The translations under genes and the position numbers were made by a program. From an uncultured Flavobacteriales bacterium (GTDB lineage Bacteria; Bacteroidota; Bacteroidia; Flavobacteriales_D; Parvicellaceae): DNA of 53,032 nt. The stretch covers positions 1 to 53,032 of the forward strand of contig CALSMU010000018.1 of the NCBI GenBank assembly GCA_943787535.1, written 5' to 3'. Below are positions 51,411-53,032 of this stretch, piece by piece; the first letter of the stretch is position 1, and every line of letters begins with the position of its first letter. A model generated the notes under the pieces. The model did no database searches. It saw only the letters and a program-made list of their open reading frames with translations, and had not been told where the DNA came from.

Positions 51411-53032
51411 ATGTCAAATTCAAAAAATAAAATCTTCAACTTTAGTTATTTAAAAAATGATATCCCCGCTTCACTAGTTGTTTTTCTAGTTGCATTGCCG
51501 CTATGTTTGGGAATTAGTATTGCATCGGGTGCAGATCCAATATCTGGTTTAATTGCCGGTATAGTGGGTGGTATTGTTGTAAGTACATTTAGTGGTTCAG
51601 CTCTTGGAGTAAGCGGTCCTGCTGCAGGTCTAGTAGCGATAGTTCTCGCAGCCATTCAATATTTTCAAGATGTTGCAAAGGCGGAATGGACGCAAGTTAA
51701 TCCAGGAGTAGATATTTCTCAAGGAACTAAATGGATTACTGAAACTGGATTTCAGATGTTCCTAGTAGCGGTTGTTGTAGCCGGTATATTTCAAATAATT
51801 TTAGGACTAGCCAAATTGGGGAAATTAATTGCTTTTTTCCCGGGATCAGTTATTAGAGGTATGTTAGCAGCTATTGGGGTTATTATTATTCTAAAACAAA
51901 TACCCCATGCTTTTGGCTACGACATAGATTATGAAGGAGACTTAGCATTTGATCAAGCTGATGGAGGAAACACCTTCACTGAATTAGGCAATGTCTTTCA
52001 TTCCTTATTTACGGGAACAGAAGCGACTGCACTAGGACCAACAATTATATTTATTGTAGGAATACTCATTACGCTCATTTGGGGTTTGAAGTTTATAAAA
52101 AATGCTTCATGGTCTAATCTTGTTTCTGCACCGCTAGTAATAGTAATTACCGGTGCTGTAATGGTAGTGGCGCTGCAAGGAGGATATTTAAACATTGCAG
52201 AAAGCCATCGTGTTGATCTAGGTGGAATTAGTGGAATTAGCGATGTATTTAGATATACTCCCGACTTTAGTGTATTGGGTGATTATCGAGTTTATGTCAC
52301 TGCTATAACCTTAGCAATAGTAGCCAGCCTAGAATCACTTCTATGCATGGAAGCAACTGACAAAATGGACCCAGAAGTAAGACATAGTCCTCCAAATAAA
52401 GAGCTTGTAGCACAAGGCGTTGGTAATCTTGTAGCTGGTTTTATCGGTGGCATTCCTGTAACTCAAGTTATTGTAAGATCATCGGCAAACTTGCAATCGG
52501 GTGCTAAGACTAAACTCTCTGCATTTTTGCATGGGTGGTGGCTCTTATTAAGTGTGCTCCTTATTCCTGGGGTTATGGAATATGTTCCTCTTGCTGCTCT
52601 TGCTGCTATATTGATAATCATTGGACTAAAACTAGCTAAACCGTCTATGTTCCTGGACTACTACCGCAGAGGTTGGAGTCAATTCATTCCATTTATGGTA
52701 ACATTACTAGCAATAATTTTTACTGATTTATTGATTGGTATTGGTATTGGCTTTGCAGTTGCTCTTTTAATTACTCTGTATAAAAACGAAGTAAAGTCTT
52801 TTAAACACATCAAAGAAATGGTATCTGCCGGAGATATCACTGAAAAAGATAGCGAAGATGGAGGTAAATACTCAGTTATTACCCTGACTAAACGAATTTC
52901 ATTTTTGAGCAGATCAAATATGCGCGATTTTGCGGCGGAGGTGAAGAATGACAAAGTTGTTCTTGACTTAAAAGACATTATGCATGTAGATAGTGATGGT
53001 CAAGAGGCTATTTCTGAAATTGAAGAACGTTT
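51411..53032 (+). CDS. SulP-family anion transporter, cut by window edge
   Basis: At least 540 residues, incomplete at the C-terminus. The start is the ATG at 51411 (M-S-N-S-K-N-K-I-F). Membrane helices fill about 20-450, with the family P-L-C-L-G-I-S-I-A-S-G, V-S-G-P-A-A-G-L, the G-S-V-I-R-G-M and A-S-L-E-S-L-L-C-M-E segment, and G-G-I-P-V-T-Q-V-I-V-R-S-S. After the membrane part a STAS domain begins (V-V-L-D-L-K-D-I-M-H-V-D-S-D-G, about 520-535). It exchanges or imports anions such as sulphate or bicarbonate; a carbonic anhydrase often lies next to such genes, which cannot be checked here. Confidence 0.92.
   Translation, partial: MSNSKNKIFNFSYLKNDIPASLVVFLVALPLCLGISIASGADPISGLIAGIVGGIVVSTFSGSALGVSGPAAGLVAIVLAAIQYFQDVAKAEWTQVNPGVDISQGTKWITETGFQMFLVAVVVAGIFQIILGLAKLGKLIAFFPGSVIRGMLAAIGVIIILKQIPHAFGYDIDYEGDLAFDQADGGNTFTELGNVFHSLFTGTEATALGPTIIFIVGILITLIWGLKFIKNASWSNLVSAPLVIVITGAVMVVALQGGYLNIAESHRVDLGGISGISDVFRYTPDFSVLGDYRVYVTAITLAIVASLESLLCMEATDKMDPEVRHSPPNKELVAQGVGNLVAGFIGGIPVTQVIVRSSANLQSGAKTKLSAFLHGWWLLLSVLLIPGVMEYVPLAALAAILIIIGLKLAKPSMFLDYYRRGWSQFIPFMVTLLAIIFTDLLIGIGIGFAVALLITLYKNEVKSFKHIKEMVSAGDITEKDSEDGGKYSVITLTKRISFLSRSNMRDFAAEVKNDKVVLDLKDIMHVDSDGQEAISEIEER

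Noticed and set aside
1..53032. CRISPR array
   Set aside because: The only close repeats are the two 156-base and two 30-base copies and the tRNA tails; none is regularly spaced.

Overview
The window looks like a chromosomal segment of a low-GC marine or freshwater Bacteroidota, probably near Flavobacteriales. Supporting signs are type IX secretion (T9SS) sorting tails, a TonB receptor with a carboxypeptidase-like N-terminal domain, DUF1573 proteins, ClpS, and many TAnnTTTG-type -7 promoter boxes. No transposase, integrase, rRNA or CRISPR array was seen.

Region 1 (1-13.9 kb, all minus strand) is a large signalling locus. In transcription order it holds a lone receiver, a STAS-like protein, a multi-PAS histidine kinase, an H-NOX nitric-oxide sensor with its own soluble kinase, an outer-membrane porin-like barrel, a one-lobe PstS-like binding protein with a membrane kinase, a PAS membrane kinase, another membrane kinase, a receiver-LytTR regulator and a receiver-PP2C phosphatase. 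The five kinases share a near-colinear catalytic core of about 215 residues counted from the phospho-His. I read this as several inputs (NO, a periplasmic anion or other ligand, internal PAS signals) converging on a few receivers: one transcriptional (LytTR) and one phosphatase. The genes from 13335 to 4083 are so tightly packed that they probably form one operon.

Region 2 (about 14.1-24.6 kb) is accessory DNA. A 61-residue protein, a KAP-family NTPase, a PD-(D/E)XK nuclease and an ankyrin protein lie between imperfect 30-base direct repeats (14112-14141 and 19524-19553). Next to it is a second block: truncated esterase and pirin genes fused at a scar, a DUF6498-like membrane protein, and a LemA/DUF2207 pair. 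This block lies between 156-base direct repeats with two mismatches; the right copy ends inside an intact tRNA-Arg(ACG). Several tRNA 3'-tail relics, each with a hairpin terminator, mark this as a turnover hotspot.

Region 3 (24.6-53.0 kb) is mostly core-like: an M48 peptidase lipoprotein, ClpS, a VTT membrane protein, a DUF4139 protein, a T9SS protein, a small ABC transporter, a thioredoxin-like protein, two DUF1573 proteins, a TraB/GumN lipoprotein, a radical SAM protein, an ABC exporter, a fatty acid desaturase, a glycosyltransferase, PdxH, an MBL hydrolase, a peroxiredoxin, a membrane PP2C phosphatase, a TonB receptor with a T9SS hydrolase-like protein, and a SulP transporter cut by the right edge. 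At the left edge is a 32-codon fragment resembling an acyl-CoA dehydrogenase.
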